Positions 17,248 to 25,669 of a stretch of DNA of 64,000 nucleotides are shown here, in pieces; within the stretch, counting starts at the first letter, position 1; every line of letters begins with the position of its first letter. The notes below the pieces were generated by a model. It saw only the letters and a list, made by a program, of their open reading frames with translations. It was not told where the DNA came from and made no database searches. The translations under genes and the position numbers were made by a program. This DNA comes from an uncultured Bacteroidales bacterium. Its GTDB lineage: Bacteria; Bacteroidota; Bacteroidia; Bacteroidales; Paludibacteraceae. The stretch lies in contig CAMKDV010000010.1 of the NCBI GenBank assembly GCA_946411385.1, forward strand, positions 1 through 64,000, given 5' to 3'.

Positions 17248-19035
17248 ATGACATTTTTAGGATTTGGTATTCATGCCTGGATAACAATAGCAACGGTGCT
17301 GACGATGTTCAGCATACTGTTATTCACGAAGCTGCGGTCGGATCTGGTGTTTCTGGGTGCGATAGCGGTGCTATACGTGACAGGCGTGCTGAACGTGAAA
17401 GAGGCGCTATCGGGCTTCAGCAGTTCGTCGGTGGTAGTGATAGGTGTGCTATTCGTAGTAGTAGCGGGCTTGACGCACACGGGTGTGCTGCAATGGATAG
17501 TGAAACATCTGCTGGGGCAGCCGCGTACGTATTCGGGCGCAGTGATGCGACTGATGTTGCCTGTGGCAGCGCTGAGTTCGTTTTTGAGCAACACGACGGT
17601 AGTGGCGCTGTTTGTCAACATCGTGAAGATGTGGTCGAAGAAGTTGGGCGTATCGCCATCGAAGCTGCTCATCCCGTTGAGTTATGCATCGGGCATGGGC
17701 GGCGTATGTACGCTGATCGGTACTCCGCCTAACCTGATCATATCGGGCCTGTATGCCGACCATACGGGTACGGCGATGAACGTACTGGCAACCACCCTAC
17801 CGGGCTTATTCTGTCTGGGAGTAGGTGTATTGAGCGTGATAGCCATGCGCCGGCTGCTGCCTGACAGGAAGACGCCCGAAGCGGCATTTGAAGACACATC
17901 GGAATATACGGTAGAGCTGCTCGTGCCGGCAGACAACCCGAACATAGGCAAGCAGATAGCGGACATAGGCCTGAAAACCATACGCGGGGGCAGGTTGATT
18001 GAGGTAATCCATTATGACGAGATTATCTCTCCCGTGCCCGACGACGAACCACTGATGGGTGGCGACCGGCTGGTATTTGCCGGACAGATAGACGAGATAC
18101 TGGACCTGAAGAAGAGCCTGGGGTTTGTGAATGCCGACCACCCCGTATTCAGCACAAGTGAGATTGGCACAGACCGCCAGTTGCTCACCGCCTACGTATC
18201 GTACAACAGTCACCTGATCAACAAAGCAATAGGCCGCACCACGTTTGAAAAAGACAACAACATGACGCTGGTAGCCGTAGCGCGTCAGGGCAAACGCGTG
18301 GAACAGTCGCCTCACGAGGTGAAGCTGCGTGCAGGCGATACGCTGCTGTTTGAGTGTCCGCCGCGATTGAACATCAACACGGAGCGACTGAGTTCGCAGC
18401 TGCATTTCTTCGATTCGGAGCAAGTACCCAACATCAGTCCGCGGACGCTGGTATCAACAGCTATCATGATAGTTATGGTGGCACTATCGGCACTGAACAT
18501 CATGCCGCTGCTGCAATGCGCCTTTCTGGCAGCCATAGCCATGCTGCTTTTCCGCTGCTGCACGCCCGACCAGGCGATGAAAGCCATCAACTGGGATATA
18601 CTGATGGTGTTTGCCGGTTCGGTAGTGCTCGGTCTGGCTATCCAGAAGACGGGCATAGCCGAGCGGTTGGCATACGGCATACTGGATATTTGCGGCACGA
18701 ACCCTATCGTGGTGATGACCGCCATCTGCTTTGTAGCAACATTCATCACCGAGTTTATCTCGAACACAGCCGCCGGTGCGATGTTCTTCCCCATCATGTA
18801 CGAGGCAGCGGAGCAGTTAGGCTACGAGCCCTACCCGTTCCTGATAGCGCTGATGGTAAGCGTGAGCAGCAGTTTTGCCACGCCTATCGGTTCGCCAACA
18901 CACATGCTGGTATATGCTCCTGGCGGCTACCGGTTCAGCGACTTTATGCGCATCGGATTGCTGATGAACCTCATTATCCTGGCGGCGAACATCTTCATCG
19001 TAAACATCGTTTATCCGCTGACGCCTCTGCCCTAA
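17248..19035 (+). CDS. SLC13-family permease with TrkA-C domains
   Basis: 595 residues. About five N-terminal membrane segments (1-205) contain SNTTVV (~108-113) and GTPPNLI (~158-164), the DASS/CitT-type substrate motif. Two cytoplasmic RCK_C/TrkA-C domains follow (~220-300 and ~310-390), then more membrane segments with a second, symmetric ISNTAAGA motif and ATPIGSPTH. This arrangement matches the SLC13/YfbS-like transporters of anions (sulfate or dicarboxylate, sodium-coupled). The ion specificity is not determinable here. It is monocistronic, with its own promoter upstream and a terminator at 19121-19146. Confidence 0.9.
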   Translation: MTFLGFGIHAWITIATVLTMFSILLFTKLRSDLVFLGAIAVLYVTGVLNVKEALSGFSSSSVVVIGVLFVVVAGLTHTGVLQWIVKHLLGQPRTYSGAVMRLMLPVAALSSFLSNTTVVALFVNIVKMWSKKLGVSPSKLLIPLSYASGMGGVCTLIGTPPNLIISGLYADHTGTAMNVLATTLPGLFCLGVGVLSVIAMRRLLPDRKTPEAAFEDTSEYTVELLVPADNPNIGKQIADIGLKTIRGGRLIEVIHYDEIISPVPDDEPLMGGDRLVFAGQIDEILDLKKSLGFVNADHPVFSTSEIGTDRQLLTAYVSYNSHLINKAIGRTTFEKDNNMTLVAVARQGKRVEQSPHEVKLRAGDTLLFECPPRLNINTERLSSQLHFFDSEQVPNISPRTLVSTAIMIVMVALSALNIMPLLQCAFLAAIAMLLFRCCTPDQAMKAINWDILMVFAGSVVLGLAIQKTGIAERLAYGILDICGTNPIVVMTAICFVATFITEFISNTAAGAMFFPIMYEAAEQLGYEPYPFLIALMVSVSSSFATPIGSPTHMLVYAPGGYRFSDFMRIGLLMNLIILAANIFIVNIVYPLTPLP

Positions 19036-19120
19036 GCAGACAAACGGCAACAGACCCTCCGGCAAGGCACATAAGATATGCCGGCAAAACGTATGCATAC
19101 TGCCGGCAAGGCACAAAAAA

Positions 19121-19146
19121 ACAGGAGACGAACTCCTGTTTTTTTT
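19121..19146. terminator. bidirectional rho-independent terminator
   Basis: Stem ACAGGAG/CTCCTGT with a 5-nt loop, preceded by an A-run and followed by T8, between the convergent SLC13 permease gene and rpsO. Confidence 0.9.
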
Positions 19147-19183
19147 AGCAGCGGTAGCCGCTGTACTATCCTTATGGATAGGA

Positions 19184-19453
19184 TTACTTACGGATACCCA
19201 GCTCTTTGATAACTGCACGGTAGCGCTCGATATCCTTAGCCTTGAGGTAGTCGAGCAAACGACGGCGCTTACCTACGAGGTTGGTCAGGGCACGCTCTGT
19301 ACCAAAGTCCTTACGGTTGAGCTTGAGGTGCTCGGTAAGATGGTTGATACGGAAAGTGAACAATGCAATCTGTCCTTCGGTAGAACCGGTGTCCTGTGCG
19401 CCCTTGCCGAACTTGGCAAAGAGCTCTGCTTTTTTCTCTGATGTCAAATACAT
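19184..19453 (-). CDS. rpsO: 30S ribosomal protein S15
   Basis: 89 residues from the ATG at 19453, the standard length for S15. It contains the conserved GSTEGQIALFTFRINHLTEH region and the C-terminal RRRLLDYL segment that contacts 16S rRNA helix 22. An upstream in-frame start (19474) would add seven atypical residues and is rejected. It is transcribed leftward from the promoter at 19584-19615 through a ~125-nt leader with repeats. S15 is known to regulate its own mRNA in several phyla, so a structured leader would not be surprising. Confidence 0.97.
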   Translation of the reverse strand: MYLTSEKKAELFAKFGKGAQDTGSTEGQIALFTFRINHLTEHLKLNRKDFGTERALTNLVGKRRRLLDYLKAKDIERYRAVIKELGIRK

Positions 19454-19460
19454 ACTTGAT

Positions 19461-19500
19461 TTACAATTTGACAATTTACAATTGATAATTGATAATTGTC
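19461..19500 (-). repeat. AT-rich short repeats in the rpsO leader
   Basis: ACAATT/GATAATT units repeat in direct and inverted orientation. GACAATT (19470-19476) can pair with AATTGTC (19494-19500). The stretch sits immediately upstream of the rpsO start. It may be a leader hairpin, or one of the low-complexity AATT-type repeats scattered in Bacteroidales intergenic DNA. Confidence 0.5.
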
Positions 19501-19583
19501 AGGTTAAACAATGGTGGCTGAAGCAGAATCGCGAAGATAGCAACTTCGCCACATTTTACTCTCCCCCATCGGGAAAGCGGGTG

Positions 19584-19615
19584 CAAAGGTACAACAAATT
19601 TTTGATATATGCAAA
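19584..19615 (-). promoter_or_regulatory. promoter of rpsO
   Basis: On the minus strand, TTTGC (19611-19615), 19 nt, TACCTTTG (19584-19591). Confidence 0.85.
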
Positions 19616-19616
19616 T

Positions 19617-19650
19617 AAAAACGCACTTTTTTGTGAGGAAAGTGCGTTTT
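19617..19650. terminator. terminator of the Imm26-like gene
   Basis: A perfect 12-bp inverted repeat (AAAACGCACTTT / AAAGTGCGTTTT) with a 10-nt loop, flanked by T-rich sequence in minus-strand sense. It lies downstream of the leftward gene at 19761-20303 and immediately upstream of the rpsO promoter. Confidence 0.75.
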
Positions 19651-19760
19651 TATTGCTTATTTGCCACCTCATGATGAAATTCGCGAGCAATGTAGGTTTA
19701 TGCTATTTGAAGATGCACCGGAAGGTCGTCCATGTCCGTTATCCATGCCGCACCGCCTTG

Positions 19761-20303
19761 TTATTTCGGCTTTTTCTTATTAGTTTCTTGTTGCTGTTGT
19801 TGAAGTTTTTGAAGATACTTTTCCTTCTGTTTGTTGACAAACTCTATCTCTTCATCAATAGTGCGCATCCATATACATCTTGTATTAGAATAATGCGAAT
19901 ATATTCGGTCTTCAATATGGTTGTCATACCATACGGCGCACCGCTCTAAACCCTCACATTCCTCCCGTGTTGCCGGAGTTACTTCTCCTGTATCACAATC
20001 GTAGAGCGAAAACTTATAGGGATTTATAGCATCTTGTAAAAATTCTTTGGGAAGTTTATTAAACTTCGGATCTATTGGCAGTTTCCCTCTTATTTTCCAA
20101 CGTCTGGCTCGTACTGCATCAGTAACAGAGGAGCATACAATGAATAGCACTTTATTCATGTCTATATCTCGTATATCTTGCACAGATGTCGAATATCTTG
20201 CATCAAAATATACAAAACTACTCTGATGTAGCACTTGAGCATATACATAATACTCATCATGCACCGGAATCTCAACAACCTTACCTTTAGTCAGTCTTTC
20301 CAT
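19761..20303 (-). CDS. Imm26-family immunity protein (orphan)
   Basis: 180 residues, no signal peptide. The N-terminal part (GKVVEIPVHDEYYVYAQVL, then FIVCSSVTDAVRARRWKIRGKLPI) has the look of Immunity protein 26 (PF15428), a cytoplasmic immunity family associated with contact-dependent or secreted polymorphic toxins. This is by recognition, not a search. The C-terminus is a Gln/Lys-rich tail. It has its own promoter (20334-20365) and terminator. No cognate toxin gene is visible nearby, so it is probably an orphan immunity gene. Confidence 0.7.
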   Translation of the reverse strand: MERLTKGKVVEIPVHDEYYVYAQVLHQSSFVYFDARYSTSVQDIRDIDMNKVLFIVCSSVTDAVRARRWKIRGKLPIDPKFNKLPKEFLQDAINPYKFSLYDCDTGEVTPATREECEGLERCAVWYDNHIEDRIYSHYSNTRCIWMRTIDEEIEFVNKQKEKYLQKLQQQQQETNKKKPK

Positions 20304-20333
20304 AATAGTACTGGTGCGTTAACTTTTCGCCTG

Positions 20334-20365
20334 CAAAGTTACAAAAAAAAACTGACATTTGCAAA
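20334..20365 (-). promoter_or_regulatory. promoter of the Imm26-like gene
   Basis: On the minus strand, TTTGC (20361-20365), 19 nt, TAACTTTG (20334-20341). Confidence 0.8.
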
Positions 20366-20453
20366 TGATTTCACAAAATTTTTTTTTTATGGGATTTTCA
20401 CTGCTTTAATAACTACAGGGCTAATCTGTTTAATGTATTAGTCAGTCTTCGAA

Positions 20454-20954
20454 TCATAAATCGTATAAGTGTACTTGTTGTACGACACGTATATTTGCAT
20501 CTTCTATTTTGAAGAGAAAGGAATAACAACTATCATAATTGCCAAACAGAGGAAAATGTTTCTTGTCTCGTAATTTTTCAACACACATATATACATCTGC
20601 TCGAACAAAATCATTGTCAAATACAGAAAAGTACACTAAATTACTACATGGTTTCATTGAATGAATATTCTTTTCTATCGTAGGAAATGTTGTTCTTAAC
20701 ACTTTGGATGACCGCACTTTCGGGACGCGATATGGATTTGCCGTTGGGACAAAAGTCTGATCCATAGTCTTCCAAATATCAAAAATGGAATAATCTATCT
20801 CAATAGTATAGTATGAAACATACACATTGTCAATGTGAATACGGGTTTCTATACTATCGTACATCACAAGGTAGATGGTGTCATTTGTTTGCGCCAAAGA
20901 ACGCGTACCGATAATTAGGAGCAAAATCAAAAGATATTTAACATTGAGTTTCAT
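20454..20954 (-). CDS. secreted hypothetical protein
   Basis: 166 residues from the ATG at 20954, chosen because it opens on a clean signal peptide (about 1-22, ending SLAQ). The rest is polar and beta-rich, with YVSYYTIEIDYSIFDIW and several Cys residues. I do not recognise a domain. It is last in a leftward series of small accessory genes (22072 to 20454), 93 bp after the frameshifted inhibitor gene. AT content is visibly higher than in the core genes, suggesting acquired DNA. Confidence 0.7.
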   Translation of the reverse strand: MKLNVKYLLILLLIIGTRSLAQTNDTIYLVMYDSIETRIHIDNVYVSYYTIEIDYSIFDIWKTMDQTFVPTANPYRVPKVRSSKVLRTTFPTIEKNIHSMKPCSNLVYFSVFDNDFVRADVYMCVEKLRDKKHFPLFGNYDSCYSFLFKIEDANIRVVQQVHLYDL

Positions 20955-21047
20955 CGTAATGTTTCTTAAAAAAACACAGGACAAACACTTTGCGTCTATA
21001 TATGACGTTTTGTAAGACTGATGAAATAACTGTTTTTTTAGTTGGCA

Positions 21048-21420
21048 CTAATGATATTTGATATAGTACTCTCCTTTTCTTTCCTTAGGGAAATCAGAAT
21101 CATTAACATCAATATTTCCGCGCAATGAATACGCAACGACAGGGACATAGCGCTCTTCATTTGAGACAAGAGCCCACCCTTGTTCATTTCGGACATTGAC
21201 TGCATAAAAATATGTCACGCCCTCACTAACTATAGGCAAAAGGCTTACGTTATTTACGCTGTCGTATGTTCCCTTCTCATGCTGGTATTCGTCAACATAT
21301 GCCTCTTGTTTCACATGCTATTAATTTGATGGTTAATGTGTCCATTTCCTGGGCAAAGACAAATATGTTCCATTGTATTCCTATAAGCAACAACAGAACT
21401 GAAATATTTCTTGTACGCAT
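21048..21420 (-). pseudogene. Spi/C10-propeptide-like protease inhibitor, frameshifted
   Basis: Two overlapping frames make one protein. The first starts at the ATG at 21420 with a good signal peptide (LLLLIG, ending FVFAQ) and runs to a TGA near 21292. The second (21314-21048) continues one base out of phase with FYAVNVRNEQGWALVSNEERYVPVVAYS, the pattern of the Spi inhibitor / C10 cysteine-protease (streptopain) propeptide family. Joined, they give ~120 residues, the size of stand-alone Spi inhibitors of Bacteroides. No C10 protease gene is adjacent. A one-base sequencing error is the main alternative to true decay. Confidence 0.65.
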
Positions 21421-21427
21421 ACCATTA

Positions 21428-22072
21428 TTATTCTATAGGCCAAAACGAATAACCTCCTGATTCTGTAAAATACACTTTGCTACAAGTGCTTTCCAATGCA
21501 TTGCCGTCAATCAGATTATTTATATAATCAAATACTTCCGTATAAGTCAATACATCGTTTTCCTTGGTCTTATGTAACGACTCCCTTACCATTCGTTCTG
21601 TTACCTGGAATTGCGGTATTTGATAAGGATACTCCATCAACTGCATGGTGTCTTTATCATAATTGCATATATCGCCCCATGCAATATTGGTGACCCTATG
21701 TGACATCGGAGCATATTTTCCATGAGCCAAAGGATAAATAATATAATAATCACCATGTAAGGGATATAAAAATGACGAGTCACGCAAGAGACAAATATCA
21801 ATTTCCTCTTTTGTGTCTTCCGAAAATTCCAGATTATAGCCAAAACCGGCATTATCTTTATATTTATAACAACCGCCATCCCCCCTATCTTGATAGACCA
21901 GCATGCTGTCTTTGATGTCTACTATAAGGTAATTCTTATACGAGGGATCTTTTAGCTTCAAAACATATAGTAAGGCTCCATCGTGTGGCATGGCAGGACT
22001 CCACCAAGAATTTTTGTACGGGTCGCAGCCATACAAGGCTATTAATAATAAAGCAAAAATAACTTTTTTCAT
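21428..22072 (-). CDS. hypothetical lipoprotein
   Basis: 214 residues. The signal peptide has lipobox LYGC with Cys16. The body contains many Tyr and Asp residues and beta-type segments (YLIVDIKDSMLVYQDRG, YYIIYPLAHGKYAP). No domain was recognised. It is followed 7 bp later by the start of the Spi-like gene, so they form an operon. Confidence 0.75.
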   Translation of the reverse strand: MKKVIFALLLIALYGCDPYKNSWWSPAMPHDGALLYVLKLKDPSYKNYLIVDIKDSMLVYQDRGDGGCYKYKDNAGFGYNLEFSEDTKEEIDICLLRDSSFLYPLHGDYYIIYPLAHGKYAPMSHRVTNIAWGDICNYDKDTMQLMEYPYQIPQFQVTERMVRESLHKTKENDVLTYTEVFDYINNLIDGNALESTCSKVYFTESGGYSFWPIE

Positions 22073-22172
22073 TGTGTAGTCCTCCTATTTAGATATTTGA
22101 TTTTCCTACTCTTTTATACGTTCCTCTTGTTGAATAGCATAGAGCATCAACTCTTCTATTTGTCTGTAGTAG

Positions 22173-22715
22173 TTATTTTTCTCTTGTACTTGTCCAGATA
22201 TGTCCTGTGCTGTCGCCCATGCGAGCTATACCTACACCTTTTTTGAGGAGCATCCATTGTCCATCTTCGTTTTCCAGATATATTTCGTCATTTCCAATTG
22301 AGAAAGACGGGTTAGCGTCTTTAATAGCAGGCTTCGGATTCGATTCCACGCCAAAGACCCATGTGATTTCCGTAATCTTGTTATTGGGATAACTTCCATT
22401 GAGGACAATATCTTTGTTCTCATAGGGTTGAAGCCAATTAAACAACTTTATGGAGATAAACATGCTATGAATCTTTCCGTTTTCCACTTTGGTAGTTGTA
22501 TAAAGAGAGCTCGATGTCACTTGATAAGTCTTTATCTCTCCCGTCTCAAGAATAAAACGCTCAAGGCTGTCTACCATGTAGTTGTCGTACGTGTAATCGG
22601 CATATCGTTCCAAAGCTGCACGAACAGCATCCAATTCGTTTACTGGCTTTGTGCACGATGCGACACCAAACCCCAGCATTAAGATAATGATACTTTTTGA
22701 AATAATCTTTTTCAT
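22173..22715 (-). CDS. hypothetical lipoprotein with shared leader (cassette-type)
   Basis: 180 residues. The lipobox is VASC with Cys21. The signal peptide (MKKIISKSIIILMLGFGVAS) and the ~50 bp upstream are almost the same as those of the gene at 23152-23805, but the mature parts are unrelated, as in a cassette with a constant front and a variable body. No domain was recognised. A different reading frame overlapping the 3' end (about 22224-22108) encodes a Glu/Gln-rich coiled-coil-like stretch ending QQEERIKE, so the true C-terminus may have been altered by a frameshift. Confidence 0.7.
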   Translation of the reverse strand: MKKIISKSIIILMLGFGVASCTKPVNELDAVRAALERYADYTYDNYMVDSLERFILETGEIKTYQVTSSSLYTTTKVENGKIHSMFISIKLFNWLQPYENKDIVLNGSYPNNKITEITWVFGVESNPKPAIKDANPSFSIGNDEIYLENEDGQWMLLKKGVGIARMGDSTGHIWTSTREK

Positions 22716-22841
22716 ATTATTCTATTAGTTGTTGGATAATAAAGTAGCAAAACCTTGTTCAACACCTCTAATCTGCTCCCTCAAAAAACCGAATTTCCGA
22801 TTTCGTGTGCAAAGTTATTGCTTTTTTTTCGAATATGCAAA
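22716..22841 (-). repeat. promoter plus R-type leader, partial fourth copy
   Basis: On the minus strand, TTTGC (22837-22841), 19 nt, TAACTTTG (22810-22817), then a leader related to element R. It has the same GAAATCGG.. hairpin region, GATTAGAGGTGTTGAAC, and a further ~45 nt identical to the leader of 23152-23805 up to the start codon. The upstream palindrome half of R is missing. Beyond it (22842-23031) I see only AT-rich sequence and 11-nt repeat units. Confidence 0.75.
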
Positions 22842-23031
22842 TTTTTTTGTGGATTTTTTCATTGCCTTTACCTTTTGACTTCCAACCCATTCCCGCTATT
22901 CGCCTGTGGATTTTCATCTAATCACATTATGAATCGCCTTATATTGTTCCGTTACTTCTCTATGTTCGTGTACTTGATGTATATCTTCCCGTCTGTGCCT
23001 TCCTTGTATAAGTCCGTTATCAGCTCCTTAT

Positions 23032-23151
23032 CAGACCGTTAACGGACCATTATCGGTCCAATCACGTATCCTACCTTACCCTATATATACTATGTATATA
23101 TCCCGTGATTTTGATTTTTGCTTCCTTTCATTATACCCAATCGGGGTACTC
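23032..23151 (-). repeat. T element, copy 1 (120-bp hairpin-rich repeat after stop codon)
   Basis: Reverse complement of 57106-57225 with a single difference in 120 bp. In transcript sense it starts right after the stop codon of 23152-23805. It contains successive inverted repeats: TACCC/GGGTA, ATATATAC/GTATATAT, GGACC/GGTCC and CCGTTAACGG. It ends in an array of 11-nt units that continues to ~23005. It probably acts as a terminator or mRNA 3' end structure and as a recombination block. Confidence 0.85.
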
Positions 23152-23805
23152 TTACCGGAGTTCCCATGTATTACTTTCACTATCCTCAAAGGAGTATAGG
23201 CCTTTTCCAAAAACAACACATGCGATAGGATGCTCGTATGTGTCGGCTTTCAGCCATATTGTGTCTGGAATCTGGCTAAAGATGGCATCAAAATCCGAGG
23301 TGTTGTTTTCAAGCGAATAGCCGCATGAATAGAGTGTTTCATTTCTCTCATATTTTGATTGATGCCCTTCTTTGCGTGCAAATAATGTTATATCTATACG
23401 ATTATTACATGTTGGCGTTTTAATAGTTCCGCTATAGCCTCGTTGTATGGCTATTCTTAAATCAAGCGTCATGGAATCGGGAAAGCGGAAACTTACATTT
23501 TTATATGCATGTTCGGGCAAGTAGTCCTTGTATGTTCCCCGGTCTGAATCTTTCGCTTGTGCGGCAGATATGATTTCCCAGTCAAAGGTATGTATCTCAC
23601 ATTTGCTTTGTTTGTCATAAAAAACAAAGATAGCCGAATCATCATTATTATATGGCGCAAGCAAGTTAACCTTATCTATAGGAAAAGGTGTGAGATAATC
23701 TACTTCTTGAATGTATACACAATTGTTACAGCATGACGTCAAATGTGAAACCATACCGAGCCCCAGCGCCAAAATAATGAAAATGTTTGAAATAATCTTT
23801 TTCAT
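23152..23805 (-). CDS. hypothetical lipoprotein, cargo of cassette 1
   Basis: 217 residues. The signal peptide (MKKIISNIFIILALGLGMVS) leads to a Cys-rich stretch HLTSCCNNC containing the likely lipidation site. The body is beta-rich with no recognised domain (for example SFRFPDSMTLDLRIAIQRGYSG). It lies between element R (promoter side) and element T, which starts 1 bp after the TAA. In the parallel locus at 52-57 kb, a different set of genes occupies this position. The regulator gene ends just upstream, so it is probably a target of that regulator (inference). Confidence 0.72.
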   Translation of the reverse strand: MKKIISNIFIILALGLGMVSHLTSCCNNCVYIQEVDYLTPFPIDKVNLLAPYNNDDSAIFVFYDKQSKCEIHTFDWEIISAAQAKDSDRGTYKDYLPEHAYKNVSFRFPDSMTLDLRIAIQRGYSGTIKTPTCNNRIDITLFARKEGHQSKYERNETLYSCGYSLENNTSDFDAIFSQIPDTIWLKADTYEHPIACVVFGKGLYSFEDSESNTWELR

Positions 23806-23844
23806 ATTATTTTAGTTGTTGGATAATAAAGTAGCAAAACCTTG

Positions 23845-24017
23845 TTCAACACCTCTAATCCGCTCCAAAATAAACCGAAGTTTCGATTTCGACTGCAAAA
23901 TTACAAAATTTTTCGTAAATATGCAAGAAAAACATGTAGAAAAATGATTTTAGCTAAAATTCAGCAAATCACCACTTTATGATTTTTCGATGTAGAAAAA
24001 TGCATTTTTAGGGCAAT
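23845..24017 (-). repeat. R element, copy 1 (promoter, palindrome and leader)
   Basis: In minus-strand order it holds the last codons and stop of the regulator gene, two CATTTTTCTACAT direct repeats, the palindrome ATTTTAGCTAAAAT (23947-23960), a promoter with -33 TTGC (23923-23926), 19 nt and -7 TAATTTTG (23896-23903), a leader hairpin GAAACTTCGGTTT, and GGAGCGGATTAGAGGTGTTGAA. It matches 53923-54098 and 60123-60298 nearly base for base, differing mainly at the leader hairpin. It drives 23152-23805. Confidence 0.88.
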
Positions 24018-25627
24018 TTTTCGATGCCATGAACGGCTTTTTCGATGAGAAATTCGCGCAAATTGCTGCTTGTTGTACCCAGTTTGTTAGCTGTCTTCAG
24101 TTTGATGCTTCTGATGCTGTTCGTGCCATAAGAAAGCATATTTGCCAACTGCTTGTCCGAGAAACCTCCTATCATAACCAGGATGCACAGGTGTATCTCC
24201 CGTTCGTTCAGAACATCCAATGCCCGAAGCTTGTTCGCCAAAAGATGAAAGTGCTTGTCTGCCATTTCACACACATGCTGATGTTGCTCCCATGCCAACT
24301 CTGTTTCTATATTCTGCATTTTGCGCAACAGCTTACAGTTATTCTCAATCTCTACGCGAAGCTGGTCATAATAAGCAGAATGTTCTGCACGAATAATTTG
24401 CTGTTCTTGACGAGCCTTTTGTACTTCAGTTTGCGCCAGTACACGCTCTTTCTCAATATTGGCATGTTGCCATTTACTCCATCTGCGAATACCTATAACG
24501 CATAAAAGCACTACTCCGCCTATTACCATCAATGATATGACAAGCAAAACAATCTGCTTGCGGGAGGGAGTATAGCTAATATCCAAGTTCAACAATTGCA
24601 CGGCTTGAGCCAACTGTTGATGGCGTTTGTCCAACGCGTTGTGAACGTCGGTACGATCGGCAGAGAGTATATTGATGCTATCTTTGGAAATATTGTCAAC
24701 ATCGTCATGTTGCAAAATATAATAGGCTTTTTGCTTGGTCTCTAAACCTGCGTTTGAGTTGATAAGTAGATTAGCGTAGTAAATAGCCGAATCTTTATCT
24801 CCCATCAATGAAAACGCTTGTGCTTTAATTAGAACTCCGGTATTTTCATGGGGATAATATCGTTGCTCTTGATTGGCATAATAAAGTGTTGAGTCATAGT
24901 CTTTGCATTGCATATATGCTTGCGCCTTTGCCAAATACACCAATCCCAATACCGACGGGGCATTACAATCGGCTTCTATTTGTTCCAATTCATCAATCGC
25001 TTCATCTTTTCGGGCACTTTCGGCTAACTCATACGCAGCTTCATACCGCGCATACAAATAATTAAGTGAATCATTCGCTAATAGAAACTGCTGAGACGAC
25101 TGTAGATACATCTCTCTCGACGTATCATATTTTTCAGCAAGGTGGCACATAGAACCTATATTGCTATACACTCTCCCGAGCATGGAGTATTCATCGGACG
25201 AAACTGTACGGAACGGCAAGCCTGCACGGATAGCTCGGGCTGGGTAGTCGGGATCCGTGTGGACGGCACGCAAAAAAGCGAGCATAGCAGCCGGCTGGTC
25301 GCCACGGTTGCGAAGAAGTCGACCATAATAGTAGTTAGCCTTGGCATAGTCGGCAGGGTGAAACGTACGATGCCACCATGTGTCAACCATTGCAACCGCC
25401 TCCGCCAATGCCAGACTGTCGTCATACGCCACGCCATGATTCACGCGCATACTGTCTGCCACAGCCAGCGTCTGCCGCACATCACCCCACCCGCACGATG
25501 CCTGCCGCGTGCCTCCGCATGTTCCCATGCTGCCACACGCTCCCTTGCAGCCCGTCAACATGCAGCCTACCGGCAAGCTTCCCGCCAGCATCCACATCAC
25601 CGCCGATATGTACAACCATCGTCTCAT
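24008..25627 (-). CDS. membrane-bound TPR sensor with C-terminal LuxR-like HTH (regulator 1)
   Basis: 539 residues from the ATG at 25627, the start that fits the -7 box at 25653-25660 and matches the paralogue. A lipoprotein-like N-terminus (MLTGC, then a Cys/Gly-rich stretch) precedes TPR-type helices (~50-350), one membrane segment (~360-385), a coiled coil (~390-465) and an LuxR/GerE-like HTH (~470-535, LNEREIHLCILVMIGGFSDKQLA). The layout predicts periplasmic sensing and cytoplasmic DNA binding at the membrane. The first ~75 residues and last ~120 are (nearly) identical to regulator 2 at 52403-53932, while the sensor middle is strongly diverged. Followed by element R and a cargo gene. Confidence 0.85.
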   Translation of the reverse strand: MRRWLYISAVMWMLAGSLPVGCMLTGCKGACGSMGTCGGTRQASCGWGDVRQTLAVADSMRVNHGVAYDDSLALAEAVAMVDTWWHRTFHPADYAKANYYYGRLLRNRGDQPAAMLAFLRAVHTDPDYPARAIRAGLPFRTVSSDEYSMLGRVYSNIGSMCHLAEKYDTSREMYLQSSQQFLLANDSLNYLYARYEAAYELAESARKDEAIDELEQIEADCNAPSVLGLVYLAKAQAYMQCKDYDSTLYYANQEQRYYPHENTGVLIKAQAFSLMGDKDSAIYYANLLINSNAGLETKQKAYYILQHDDVDNISKDSINILSADRTDVHNALDKRHQQLAQAVQLLNLDISYTPSRKQIVLLVISLMVIGGVVLLCVIGIRRWSKWQHANIEKERVLAQTEVQKARQEQQIIRAEHSAYYDQLRVEIENNCKLLRKMQNIETELAWEQHQHVCEMADKHFHLLANKLRALDVLNEREIHLCILVMIGGFSDKQLANMLSYGTNSIRSIKLKTANKLGTTSSNLREFLIEKAVHGIEKLP

Positions 25628-25652
25628 TTGCGCCACGTACCAAAAACAACTG

Positions 25653-25660
25653 CAAAGGTA
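25653..25660 (-). promoter_or_regulatory. -7 box of regulator 1 without a canonical -33
   Basis: TACCTTTG in minus-strand sense, 26 nt before the start codon. The position where TTTGC should lie (25680-25684) lacks it and falls inside the 3' end of the RhuM gene. The homology with the regulator 2 upstream region stops at this box. Confidence 0.6.
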
Positions 25661-25669
25661 CAAAAATTT

